A DNA stretch of 64,000 nt from Rhizophagus clarus. Its lineage: Eukaryota; Glomeromycota; Glomeromycetes; Glomerales; Glomeraceae. The translations under genes and the position numbers were made by a program. Below are positions 12,240-23,024 of this stretch, in pieces. The stretch covers positions 868,001 to 932,000 of the forward strand of contig BLAL01000180.1 of the NCBI GenBank assembly GCA_015698045.1, written 5' to 3'. Positions within the stretch are counted from its first letter, which is position 1. Each line of letters starts with the position of its first letter. The notes under the pieces are model-generated. The model ran no database searches, had not been told where the DNA came from, and saw nothing but the letters and a program-made list of their open reading frames with translations.

Positions 12240-12992
12240 ATATACAGAATATATAAAAGTAAAAAAAGAAAGAGAAACGATACAATTAGATGTAAAAAGA
12301 AGAGAAACAGCTATAGTAACGTTGGTATTAGATATAAAGATAAAAGAAATATTGTTAGTATTGTTAGTATTAAGGTAAAAAGAGTTAAAGAAACAGTAAA
12401 AGGAGTAAAAGAAACATGGATATTATCGTTAGTATTAAAGTACAAGTAAAAAGGAATAAAGGAAACGTAGATAGTATTGTTAGTATTACGACATAAAGTA
12501 ACAAAGAGGTAAAAAAAAACGCGTTAATATTAAAATAATTAGTATTAATAAATAAATATTTCTATACCTGCAAAGTAATTGAACAAAAGAATAAAGAAAT
12601 AAAGAGAAAGGAAAAAAAAACATGTTGTTAGTATTGTTAGTATCGTTAGTATTAAAGTACAAGTAAAAAGGAATAAAGGAAACATGGATATTATTGTTAG
12701 TATTACGATACAAAGTAACAAAGAGGTAAAAAAAAACGCGTTAATATTAAAATAATTAGTATTAATAAATAAATATTTCTATACCTGCAAAGAGAATAAA
12801 GAAATAAAGAGAAAGGAAAAAATAAACATGTTGTTAGTATTGTTAGTATCGTTAGTATTAAAGTACAAGTAAAAAGGAATAAAGGAAACATGGATATTAT
12901 TGTTAGTATTACGATACAAAGTAACAAAGAGGTAAAAAAAAACGAAAATAATTAGTATTAATAAACAAATATTTCTATACCTGCAAAGCAAT
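12240..12992. repeat. Tandem repeat with a unit of about 210 bp, three copies
   Basis: AGTATTAAAGTACAAGTAAA recurs at 12431, 12648 and 12854 (periods 217 and 206). Each unit also has GTAACAAAGAGGTAAAAAAA and AATATTTCTATACCTGCAAAG. Shorter TTGTTAGTATT words repeat inside. Minus-strand open frames here are repeat artefacts. Confidence 0.8.
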
Positions 12993-13211
12993 AAATTATG
13001 AAATATATGTAAATATATTGTATATAATTAAAGAAATAATAGAAAGAAGAGACAAAAAAATTAAAAATATTGAACAAAAGAATAAAGAAATAAGAGACAA
13101 AAATAAATAAGACAAAAAACGCGTGCATGATTAAATGATTAAATCACATGCAAGGATCAACCTAATTTTGATTGGCCAGAAAATACGATATCGTAAAATT
13201 ACGGAAATCCG

Positions 13212-13445
13212 CATTTTAAAAAATCATGTACATCGTTACAGAAATTGTATATGCACAATTACTAAATATCATCCCCTCGTGATAAATTAAAAATTATCAA
13301 CACAAATTCAACACAAATTCAACAAATTTAACGAAATTTGGCCAAAATTAACAAATTTTTTACCAGAATTATCAACACAAATTGAACACAAATTGAACAC
13401 AAATTTCAGCTACGATTTATTTATGTCACACCCGTATTGTTAAGA
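13212..13445 (+). repeat. Inner inverted repeat, left arm
   Basis: About 230 bp that pair with 19170-19405. Shared landmarks are CTAAATATCATCCCC, GATAAAT, repeated AACACAAATTCAACACAAAT, AACGAAATTTGGCCAAAATT, ACCAGAATTATCAACACAA and TTTATTTATGTCACACCCG. The outer end is indistinct, near TGTACATCG. Both arms contain 12-bp AACACAAATT(C/G) direct repeats. Confidence 0.8.
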
Positions 13446-13528
13446 ATTAATAACCATTTTATTTATTAAAACTATATTATTATGGTAAAAAAAATGCTAT
13501 TACGTGTGATATATATAAAAAATAATAT

Positions 13529-14928
13529 TTATTTCCTATGCAACCCATAATTCTCTAATAAACTATTTACATACCGACCTTCCTCCTCCGTGTTATAAGA
13601 GTCACTAGAAAGTATATCATCGTCAGCTATGCTATCGTTAGCCGCACCATTGTTGGCCGCACTATCGTTAGCCGCACTATCGTTAGGCCTACCATCGTTA
13701 GTCGCACCATCGTCAGCCGCACCTGCTCCATCGTCAGCTGCTCCATCACCACCATTATCTACATCATTACCATCATGAGAATCGTCGTCCGAATGTGTAA
13801 ATTTATCCCTATTTTCCAACTTTTGCTAAAAATAAATAAATAAATAAATAAACTGTAATTCAAATAATTCACATTTTGCAAATTGTAAATTAAAAACTTA
13901 CTAAGTTGTTGATTATCTTCGACTTCATTATACTTTCGCTCATTTGAATGTTTTGATTATTAGGATTTAAGTACGTTTCACATATGCTAATCGCATAAGC
14001 TATTTGGGTTTTTGAGGGATTTTTATTTTCTTTTCGCAACTTATCGATTATCAGCGACATATATGTCGTAGGTTGCCCATCTTTAACCTTTTTAAATAGG
14101 TTGTTGTAACATCTTTTCACCTCCGGCTTACTCTTCCATTCCTGAATCTTTGACGGACTAACCTGAGTGTTAATAGACGGTAATTTATGCCCAGTCGCTT
14201 CAAAAACAGAATACATAACATCTTTGACTCTAGACGTGAACGTCCCTCGTATGCTTCTATGTTGTTGTACTAACTATTAAAAAAAAATATTAGTATGAAA
14301 TTTAATAAAATTCATAATTGCTTTAACTTACAGTCGGGGCAATTTTTTTTTCGAAAAAAATAATCCATTGATTTTTTTTGAACTGGCGTATAAATTCCGG
14401 GTTTTCGTCTTTTAAATATTTTTCGGTAGCGAGTCTGTACTCGTCTTGCGAAGGATAAATAAAATTTTCAAATAAAATTTTCGACACCTTCTTAACGAAC
14501 TCCTAATCAAACGAGGTTAGCATTTCAGGTTTACATTAAATAATATTCATCTTTATTATCTTTATATACTCCGGATCTATTGTATTATTATTTTTGTTAT
14601 CATCGTTGAGCTTTTTTTCTATGCCCGAGAGACGGGTTTCGAGATTTTTTTGTCCGGTGATAAGAACTTCAAGCTTAGAAATTATCTGCGAATTGGTTCT
14701 TAATAGTTTCTCTATTGATTTTTTATTAACTTTAACAATAAAATATAATTTACTATATATTATATAATTTCTTATAAAAAATATGATACATATCATGTCA
14801 TATATACCTTCAACGTTATCGTCTGATAATCTTATTCGTTTCTCGGCTTCACTACTCTTCTCAGTATTACGTCTTGAGATTCTTTCATTATCATCAATAT
14901 TTCGTTTTTCACCACGTTTTGTAGCCAT
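13529..14928 (-). CDS. Transposon accessory protein, five exons, unknown family
   Basis: Reading the minus strand, the exons are about 14928-14808, 14729 to about 14560, 14502-14332, 14273-13902 and 13825-13529. Splice junctions are GT-AG and in phase, except that the exon 2/3 junction could not be fixed exactly (a GCTAAC branch-like word and TTAG precede GAGTTC). The protein is about 370 aa. It starts MATKRGEKRN, a basic charged segment, followed by a likely coiled coil (IEKLLRTNSQIISKLEVL), then a conserved-looking middle domain (YPSQDEYRLATEKYL, RGTFTSRVKDVMYSVF, KVKDGQPTTYMSLIIDKL), and ends in an acidic Asp/Ala/Asn-rich tail with repeated AANDSAAND-like units. I do not recognise the family. 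It is divergent to the transposase and lies inside the same inverted repeats, so a DNA-binding or accessory role, analogous to TnpA of CACTA elements, is plausible but unproven. Confidence 0.65.
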
Positions 14929-14934
14929 CGGGAT

Positions 14935-15132
14935 AATATGTGAGGGAGGAGATATGAACTAAACTCGAAAAGGAGAAAAAGATATTACTAGAAATTTGAA
15001 GAGGAACTAGAAATACGAAAGGAGAAAAATATGAGAAAAAGGGGAAAGACATGAACCAGAAATTTGAAAATGAGGAACTAAAAATACGAAAAAGGGGAAA
15101 TACATGAACCAGATGTTCAGAAAAAGGAGGCA
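14935..15132. repeat. Purine-rich minisatellite upstream of the accessory gene
   Basis: The words GAAATTTGAA, GAGGAACTA, GAAATACGAAA and ATGAACCAGA repeat with a period of roughly 50 bp. It lies immediately upstream of the minus-strand gene start. The open frame on the minus strand is a composition artefact. Confidence 0.65.
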
Positions 15133-16077
15133 AGCTGTCATAACGTCATTTCCGCCATTCTATACTAAAAAAGAAAAAAAACTTGCGAAATATTGCGAAA
15201 AATGGATAAACTAATGCGAAATATTACGAAAAATGAATGAACTAATGCAAAAATTTTGCATCGTGATATTACGAAAAAAAAATTGTAACACTTTCATGAG
15301 AGAATTTTTAAAAAAACTCTCGTAAAAGCATATAGTACAATCGAAGTATTAATCAACACCCATTTATAAAAAAATAAGATGTTACACATGTTGGGGCTTT
15401 GTATGCATGGCAAAAAAAAAGTTGCAGCCAGTGAACTCATTTGGCTAATCAGATTGATAGTGATCTTGAACGCTTATAACTGATTATCGCATAAATTTGT
15501 GGCTGATCATCCGTCCATTATTGTAAAATGTGTTAAGCCAATAAATTTGCGGCTGATTATCAGATGATTAGCCGATTGAATAAGCCGTATTAGCCATCCG
15601 GATTCTTACAGCCCGTTACAGCAAATTCAAAATATGCGAAACATTCAGCACTTTTGCTGTCAGGTTCGCGGGTTGACAGGTTGCCGGCAAGTTGAAATAG
15701 TAAACAAAATAATAAACAATATTTATATGTTACATCATAGACTTGTTACATTTATTTTTAGATTTGCCAGCCCACGAACTCGGCAAGTTCCTGGCAGCAA
15801 AATTGCTGAGTGTTTCGCATATTTTAAATTTTGCTATAATGCGTAAATTTGCGAATGATTCCGCGATATTAGCCACCAGATTCTTACAGCCAGTTCCATT
15901 CATTAATGCGTAAATTTGCGTAGTCGTATCTATTCAAATAACTCAATCAATTGTAATCCATTCAATTAATTCATAAATTTTTACAATGAAATATAATTTT
16001 ATTAGCACACAAAATCTCATATAAATTGAATAGTGAATTGATACTTTTCATCAAATTTGACGCGTTAATTTAGCAAC
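15133..16077. promoter_or_regulatory. Divergent intergenic region of the transposon
   Basis: This 0.95-kb spacer separates the two divergently transcribed transposon genes and must hold both promoters. It contains GCGAAATATT(G/A)CGAAAAATG motifs at 15184-15290, like those at the element ends, and TAGCCATCCGGATTCTTACAGCC / TAGCCACCAGATTCTTACAGCC direct repeats near 15590 and 15870 flanking a foldback insertion. No specific promoter element could be assigned. Confidence 0.45.
15614..15838. mobile_element. Foldback MITE between the divergent genes
   Basis: The left arm AGCAAATTCAAAATATGCGA..ACA.TCAGCA pairs with the right arm, whose reverse complement is AGCAAAATTTAAAATATGCG..ACACTCAGCA. The two arms are about 40 bp and enclose about 140 bp; inside, CAGGTTCGCGGG and GCCCACGAACTCGG-type words pair again. 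Flanking TTA(C) / TATA bases suggest TA-type ends, but no clear duplication is seen. Confidence 0.6.
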
Positions 16078-19063
16078 ATGAGTTTCAAATGCCCCCTTTG
16101 TATGCGAATATTCAGTCAACGCTTTGCATATACTCAACACGCCCAAAAATGCTTAAAAAATGTAGAAGTAGAAGTAGAAGAAGATGATGATAATAATGAT
16201 AGTGAAAAATATAGCAGTGAAATGGATACAAGAAGTAATCTAAGTAGTGAATATGAAAATGATAAAGTTGAGGTAATTATGTTATTTCAGATTATTCTTT
16301 TTAAAGCTCTCAAGAAAAAGCTCAAATTATACTAACTCATTTGGTTTATAATTTTAGGTGGATGATGATAATGATGTACAAAATATGTCATTTGACAGTA
16401 TTGGAAGTGCAATATCAGAGATGAGCCTTGAAGATAGTAACTTTGAAAATATATTAGATTCATCTGAAGAGCCTGAAATTTTTGAAGAACCCAAAAATCT
16501 CAATACCAAAACTTGCACAGAATTTCCTAATGATGCTTATAAAGATCTAATGTTATTAGTAACGAAATATAAAATAAACAATAAAGGTGGTAATGAAATA
16601 ATACGTTTTTTTAATAAACATTCAAATCTTACAGAATCACCATTACCAAAAAATATCGAACAGGGACGAGCATTTATGAATAATATGAAGTTTTCTAATT
16701 TAGAATTTAGTAAAGTTCTTATAACAAAACATGAGGATAAAGATTATTTTCTTTATTATCAAAACTTAATACAGTGCATCAAAAATATCTTAACTGTTCC
16801 TGACATAACACAAAATTTTGCGCTATCTTACGAAAACTATGAGGTAAATAGTAAATATTAGTTAATTCAATAATCTAAATAATATTTATTTTAATTTATT
16901 TATATTATTTTATAGTATAATAGAGAAAGTATTTACAGTGAACAAAACACTGGAAAATGGTGGAAAACTACGCAAGAATCCTTACCTACTGGTTCCAAAT
17001 TATTATCAATTATTTTATATTCAGATGCAACAACTACAGATACATTAGGAAAAAGTCAATTGCATCCAATATATATTACATTAGGTAATATCCCAATATG
17101 GCGTCGTAATAAACAGGATGCAAAGCAACTTTTGGGATATTTACCAATTTTAGAAGCTGCAAATAAAGATCTGGTTCGTGATACCTTTCATAAATCTTTA
17201 CGTCATTTACTAGAACCAATTATTTTATTAAAAGATGGTATAGACCTTTTTATAAATAATGAAAATACCTGGTTTTATCCTAGAGTTTCAACTATTATTG
17301 CAGATTGGCCGGAGGCTGCAAGTTTTTGTTTAGTTTATAAATCCTCCAATTCAAACCTTCCATGTCACTCCTGTTTAGTTAAAAGGGAAAATCTTGCAAA
17401 TATAGACTTATCGGTTAACGATGTAATACTAAGAACTCATGATGAAATGCGTAAAAATTTTGAAAATGATACACAAAGATCTGTTTGCATAGAATCTGTA
17501 CATAATTTTTTTTGGGATTTACCGTAAGTATGCAAAAGTAGAAATAATTATAATAACATATATATATATTAATTATAAATATTTATATTATCAAGGAATA
17601 TAAATATCTACTTGGCTACCGTTCCTGACAGAATGCATCATTTAGATTTAGGATTATTTCGTTATCAAATTATCTTCACGTGCGATATCTTAAAATCGCA
17701 ACATGTTAATGGTAATAAATTAGTTGAAGAAGTAGATCGCCGTCTAGCAGCAATTCCACGTTTTCCCGGCATTAAAATTTTTTCCAATGGACTGCAGTCA
17801 ATTGCAAGATTAACTGCTAGTGAATATCGAAGTTTGATGAAAGTCATGATATTTGTTATTGATAATTTATATGATGAAAATAATAACGAAGTAGATAATT
17901 TTGTAAATAATGATGATCTTACGAAATTGTACGAATATTGGAATGAAATGTATATTTTAAGTAGATATGAAGAATTTAGTGAAAGTGACTTGGAGAAATT
18001 TAATGTATGTATTAAAATTTTAGTAAAATTGAAAATTTAAATTAAATAAATTAAATTAACATTTAAATTTTAGGATGCAATACATAGATGGGCCCGGATG
18101 TTTGTCAAGGCTTTTAAATTTGTTTCTCCTTCCAATTTGAAGTTACCTAAATTGCATTCATGGGTTTATCATATTATTGACTCAATACGATCTTATGGCG
18201 CAATAAATGGCTATACTACAGAAACTTACGAAAGTCTTCACAAATATTTCGTTAAAATACCCTACCGAATTAGCAATAAAAAAGATGTCGAACCTCAGCT
18301 TTTACGAACTGTAAGTATTTGAAAATTTTATTTATTGTATATATTTATTATATTAAGATGGAAATTAAATTAATAGATAAAACGTCAAGCAATATCTATT
18401 AGAATGTCTCAACATTCAGTGAATCCGGCAAAAACACCTCGCACTTGTAAATTTTCTGCAAGACTCTTTGAATTCTCTTTACAAGATGCAAATACATTTT
18501 TTAATGAAAAAAAAGATTCCGTAGACAATAAAATGCAGACTGGTTTTGCTAGATTTATAAGTTGTCTGGATTCATATCTAGATTTACTTGATGGTTTCAC
18601 AATTATTGGTGAAACCCGAATAAACATATACGGATCGGTAACACTGGAAAATGGTGCCATAATGCGTGCCACAAACAGGTATCATAATAAAGTATGGTTT
18701 AGCGACATAGCTATTTCAATGGATTCTGAAGAATCAAATGATTATATATCAGACAAAGGACTTTGTTATGGACAGGTATTTTTCCAATTTATGTAATAAT
18801 TTATTATAAAAGTATTAATAAATATTTATTATTTATAGGCCTTATTGTTAGCAGAAGTATTAACAGACCCACCGCTAAATCTCGCATTAATTCAATGGTA
18901 CGATTTTAAATCTAAAAGGAACCCATATTTATATGGATGTCCTCACTTAAAATTGATAGAATTATATAACTTTGTAGCTATAGAGTCTATACATGGTGTC
19001 GTTCACATAGTACCCCGATTTGATAAACAAAATGAATATTTCGTAAATAAATATATTTTTTAG
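16078..19063 (+). CDS. Plavaka-like transposase, seven exons, intact
   Basis: Exons are 16078-16272, 16358-16843, 16916-17523, 17596-18004, 18074-18310, 18377-18775 and 18839-19063. All introns are 66-86 bp, GT-AG and phase-consistent, giving 852 codons with no internal stop. The N-terminus has a zinc-finger-like C-X2-C-X12-H-X3-C (C5, C8, H21, C25) and an acidic linker. The catalytic region has ILYSDATTTD (D264), HPIYITLGNIPIWRR (from H277), IIADWPEA (D357), a CHSC knuckle (377-380) and DRMHHLDLGLF (D447). The C-terminus has QWYDFKS, YGCPHLK and VHIVPRF. This order is the one I know from fungal Plavaka transposases (CACTA-related DDE enzymes). Which acidic residues are catalytic is inference. 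The start is the first ATG before the zinc finger. Lack of any lesion suggests recent activity. Confidence 0.85.
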
Positions 19064-19169
19064 TCACTTGATATAGGAGTTTTGATTTATTTTAATAAAA
19101 TTATATCCTTAAAAGAATTTATGGTCACGTTTTGCATATCATAAATAAAATGCAGATTTATTTATTTAA

Positions 19170-19405
19170 TTATTAACAACGCGGGTGTGACATAAATAAA
19201 TCGTGACTGAAATTTGTGTTCAATTTGTGTTGATAATTCTGGTAAAAAATTATTAATTTTGGCCAAATTTCGTTAAATTTGTTAAATTTGTGTTGAATTT
19301 GTGTTGAATTTGTGTTGCGTAATTTTTTATTTATCACAAGGGGATGATATTTAGTAATTGTATGTACGATGTACAAGATTTTTTTTATGATTTTTTTAAG
19401 AAATG
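19170..19405 (-). repeat. Inner inverted repeat, right arm
   Basis: Reverse-complement partner of 13212-13445, beginning just after the transposase stop with CGGGTGTGACATAAATAAATC. It contains three direct GTGTTGAATTTGTGTTGAAT-type repeats. Beyond it, TTTTTTAAGAAATGTACGCAAAATATTT recurs twice (near 19392 and 19455) in slightly different form. Confidence 0.8.
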
Positions 19406-19751
19406 TACGCAAAATATTTAATTATTTTTAATTAAATTGATTAAAAAAAATTAATTTTTTTAAGAAATGTATGCGAAATATTTAAAATTCAATAGAATGT
19501 GCTAATAATAAATTGTTTTATTTTTAAATATGATATATTGATATTTATATTTAAAACAATTAAACATGTACATGATTTAATTAATATGTTTAATGATGAA
19601 AAGTGTAATAAATTAAATTTAATTGAAACGAGAAATAAAATCAAACCAAAGAGGTATTGTTCAAATTTTATTTAAAGTGACATTTTACGACTTTCTTTCA
19701 AATTTTTACTCATCCCAAAATCAAATTATAAAAATCAAATCTAAACTAATA

Positions 19752-20375
19752 ATGCCTCGCCACACACGTTCACGTCGTTCCCACTATAACGTCCATTGGA
19801 ACTGGGCTATGATGGACGAACTTGTTGACATACGCCGAGACAGAAACCGCGCCTACCACAATATTAATGGTAGAAGCCGCTATGATTTTTGGGACTCTGT
19901 TGCCAATAGGTTCATATGACTAATATCTATAATTTCTTTAAGAAAGAATTTAAATTCAAATTAACCAATCCATTTAATTGAATCAGAATAAATAGAATAT
20001 TTCGAACGAGGGTTTCTGGGCAACAGTGCAGCCAAAAGTGGAGGAACCTCGTCAGGGATTACCATGTAAGTAAATAAATAAAATTACATTCATATAAATT
20101 AAATGTATTTATCGAATATTCAACTGATTTTGATATTTAGAACTATGTCCTTTATCGTAATGGTAACCCTGGGCGGCGGCTGTGGACGCGTACCGGCCAA
20201 AGATATTATCGCGAATTTAGAACGAGATTTTGGGAGAGGCCGGGTAATTATACTATAATAAAATTTATAATTAATATTTACGTTCATGTTTTAAATTTGA
20301 TAAATTTGATCAATTTTAGTCACGCGTGACGATCGTAGGAGAAGGAGAAACTTACCTACGTATCGTAGAAGATAA
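19752..20375 (+). CDS. Small Myb/SANT-like (trihelix-like) DNA-binding protein
   Basis: Four exons (19752-19909, 19996-20065, 20141-20243, 20320-20375) join in phase to 128 codons ending TAA. The protein opens with basic MPRHTRSRRS, then HWNWAMMDELVDIRR and YDFWDSVAN, where spaced tryptophans mark helices of a Myb/SANT or trihelix-type domain. It continues with VSGQQCSQKWRNLVRDYH, the typical recognition-helix region, then TGQRYYREFRTRFWERP, and finishes with an Arg-rich tail (RDDRRRRRNLPTYRRR), probably a nuclear-localisation or DNA-contact segment. The gene sits between the inner and outer inverted repeats of the large element. It could be element cargo or an accessory terminus-binding factor; proteins of this fold accompany PIF/Harbinger transposases. 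Function is inferred from fold only. Confidence 0.7.
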
Positions 20376-20768
20376 TTATTTTTATTTTTTTATTATTTAT
20401 TAAGTGAGTAGCTAGGCCCAGTCCGTACCAAATATCGGCTGGAGACTCACGTTTTTTTTGGGCTGTGACTGATACTGACGTCCACGCCGTACAGCCTGGG
20501 TACTATTTTATAAAATAGTAGCGAACAAGTATCAAATGTGTATTTTTTTATTAAGTTATAATAAAAATTAGAATTTACTTTAATTTTAACATAAAAATTG
20601 TAAATAATAAAAAATTCGTAAATAAAAATAAATTTGTTTTCCCAAACTTAAAAAAAAAGGTGTTTATATAAAAGAAAAGGTGTTTATATTATTTTTGATT
20701 ATTCAATAGTATCACATGCCCCTTGTATACGTTCTACTGCATACGCAGCTTTAACGATCGAATAGTAA
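20376..20768. other. 3' flank of the Myb/SANT gene
   Basis: No further gene was seen. The segment includes the relatively GC-rich GGCTGTGACTGATACTGACG stretch and ends where the 50-bp repeats start. Its reverse complement is found in mutated form at 10150-10600. Confidence 0.55.
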
Positions 20769-20770
20769 TA

Positions 20771-21220
20771 TTAAATTTTCGAAATATTTTAACCGTAATA
20801 TTACGCAGGTTTACAGTCTCGTAAATTTTCGAAATATTTTAACCGTAATATTACGCAGGTTTACAGTCTCGTAAATTTTTGAAATATTTCAACCGTAATA
20901 TTACGCAGGTTTACAGTCTCGTAAATTTTCGAAATATTTCAACCGTAATATTACGCAGGTTTACAGTCTCGTAAATTTTCGAAATATTTTAACCGTAATA
21001 TTACGCAGGTTTACAGTCTCGTAAATTTTCGAAATATTTTAACCGTAATATTACGCAGGTTTACAGTCTCGTAAATTTTCGAAATATTTCAACCGTAATA
21101 TTACGCAGGTTTACAGTCTCGTAAATTTTCGAAATATTTTAACCGTAATATTACGCAGGTTTACAGTCTCGTAAATTTTCGAAATATTTCAACCGTAATA
21201 TTACGCAGGTTTACAGTTTC
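20771..21220. repeat. Nine tandem 50-bp repeats (right subterminal array)
   Basis: Units start at 20771 and every 50 bp to 21171. Each contains GTAAATTTTCGAAATATTT, AACCGTAATATTACGCAGG and TTTACAGTCTC. Differences are confined to one or two positions per unit (for example TTTT/TTTC before AACC), so the array expanded recently. Diverged units continue to about 21396 with CGTAATATT and CGTAAA words. The core GTAATATTAC is palindromic. Confidence 0.95.
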
Positions 21221-21396
21221 GTAAATTTGCAGAATATTTTGACCGTAATATTGCGTAAATCTTACGATATTGAAAACTTGCGTAATATTTTGACCGTAAT
21301 ATCACATAAATCTTACGAAATTGTAAACTTATGTAATATTTCGAAATTTTTCGAAATATTATGCCATAAACTTTCGTAAACTTACAAAATCGTAAA

Positions 21397-21432
21397 CTTA
21401 CGCAATTTTTCGCCCTATAAAATTTCCTGATG
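21397..21432 (-). repeat. Right terminal inverted repeat
   Basis: It ends with CTATAAAATTTCCTGATG and pairs with 11735-11770, with three mismatches in 36 bp. Confidence 0.75.
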
Positions 21433-22861
21433 ACTATTAGTGATTAACTAATAATGTTAAATAAAGAAGAAATAAAAAATCATATGGACCAATTAGCAGA
21501 ATTAACAAAATTAACCTAAACTAAGGAATTTGACGTTAATTTAATAAAAAATAAGTTTCGCAAGTTTCACAAAAATAGTTATATTTGTGCTACATGATCA
21601 TATGATACATGATATCAAGAAATTACTTCAACAAAGTAGCGTTAAAAAATTTTTTTCTTTTGTGAACTTCCTATTGAACTCCCTATCAACTCCCCATCAA
21701 CTTTCCCACCAAAGTAAGTTGAGAATTTTTGCAAGTATACCAGTAATTATTTTACATTGTATACAACTTGCAGCTATTTTTTTTTATTTTTTTTTATTTT
21801 TTTTTTTTATAGTTTATAAAAAAATCTTGTATAAACAGCAAAATTATTCAAAAAATCTTTAAATAAATAAATAGCTCTGTGTTAATAATAATATTTTAAC
21901 AAATTTAAATTATGTATTAAATAGTTTTTTATTAAAATCTATTTGATATTTGTTATTAATTATTTTTAAATTAATTTTTTTTCATTAAATTGATAAATAT
22001 TTTGGAATTTTGTTTCTTTTTTTTAATGGACTAACTTTATAATATTTTTTTCTTTTTTTTTTAGAAATTTCTTCTACTGGATTCAGATTAAAAGAGGTAA
22101 ATTTTTTGGAAGGGATCTTAAAGGTTATTTTACTTATTTTTTATATTTTTTGATTATTTTTTTTTATGTGGGAACAGTTTTGATCAATTTTAATCAGTAC
22201 TGCACCACACAACTGATGATTGATAAATTTCGCAAATTGGCGGATATGTAATAAAAAACTTTAATTTTTTATTTTTATAAAAGAAAAGAAAAAAAATTTT
22301 TTTTTACAAATCAAAGTTTATTTGTAATACCAGATTAATCACTTAATAAGGAATATTAATTTCCTTTTCTTTCTAGAATATCTATATAAAGCAATTGTAT
22401 AAGATACGCATATCATTTGAAAATATGATTATATAATAAATTAGATGTTTTAATAATTTCTTTTTTACTGCGTATAATTATAATAAATATAATAAATGAA
22501 AATAATGTACATATATACTCTATTTGTAAAGAAACTAAATTGTAGTTAATGTATTTGTAATATTTATATATGAGAATACTGAATATAAGATAAATTACAT
22601 GATAAATAATTTTAAACTCAAAAATGATATATAATATTTGTTACCAAATAAAGTTATTCTATTTTATAAAAAAGTACATAAAAAACTTATCTATATTAAA
22701 TTTTTCTCAATCATAACTATATCTATTTAATAATGATAAATCATTTGCAATTAAGTGTTTTAATTATTGTTTTGTAAATATAATTCAAATTTAGCAAATA
22801 CAGATCCAATTAAAATTGTGTTCCTATTTACAAAAAAAAAAAATTTTTGAATTTTTAATAA
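21433..22861. other. AT-rich gene-free stretch
   Basis: No gene could be supported. A 91-codon open frame at 21587 has no recognisable features and runs into a T-rich tract. Near 22060-22110 a TTTTTTTTTTAG then 30 nt then GTAAAT resembles an isolated unit of the exon-intron-like repeat. Confidence 0.45.
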
Positions 22862-23024
22862 TATAGGATTTTTGCAATAGAAAGGTATGAAACTCAAAAA
22901 AAATAAAAATTTAATTAATATTAAATTTACACTTATTTTAGTAAAAAAAATATAATCAGCATATAAAGTAAATTTAAAATTTTTTTTGAGTTTCGTACCT
23001 TTCTATTACAAAGACCCCCTATAT
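22862..23024. mobile_element. Foldback MITE (family copy 1)
   Basis: The left arm GCAATAGAAAGGTATGAAAC pairs with the right arm GTTTCGTACCTTTCTATTAC; the body contains TTTACACTTATTTTAGTA. A second copy with the same arms and body is at 54195-54357. Flanks are TATA-like on both sides. Confidence 0.75.

Larger units (their letters stand above)
11735..21432. mobile_element. 9.7-kb Plavaka-like DNA transposon with cargo
   Basis: The element is bounded by 36-bp terminal inverted repeats (11735-11770 and 21397-21432, 33 of 36 matching, starting CATCAGGAAATTTTATAG). Inside, in order, are left subterminal repeats, a 200-bp tandem array, a minus-strand accessory gene, a divergent intergenic region, the seven-exon transposase, a Myb/SANT-like gene and nine 50-bp tandem repeats. 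A second, longer inverted repeat pair (13212-13445 and 19170-19405) encloses only the accessory gene and transposase, so a 6.2-kb inner element nested in an outer one is an alternative reading. No convincing target-site duplication is visible at the outer ends; a 2-bp AT just inside the TIR is the only candidate. Confidence 0.65.

Noticed and set aside
12486..12991. Three overlapping minus-strand frames of 70-75 codons
   Set aside because: They follow the 210-bp tandem repeat and repeat the same peptide; no start context or domain.
14909..15133. 74-codon minus frame upstream of the accessory gene
   Set aside because: Lies over the purine-rich minisatellite; Phe/Ser-rich composition only.
15634..15846. 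70-codon plus frame
   Set aside because: Falls within the foldback MITE and shows no domain.
20771..21220. CRISPR array
   Set aside because: The 50-bp units are contiguous without unique spacers, and the context is a eukaryotic transposon.
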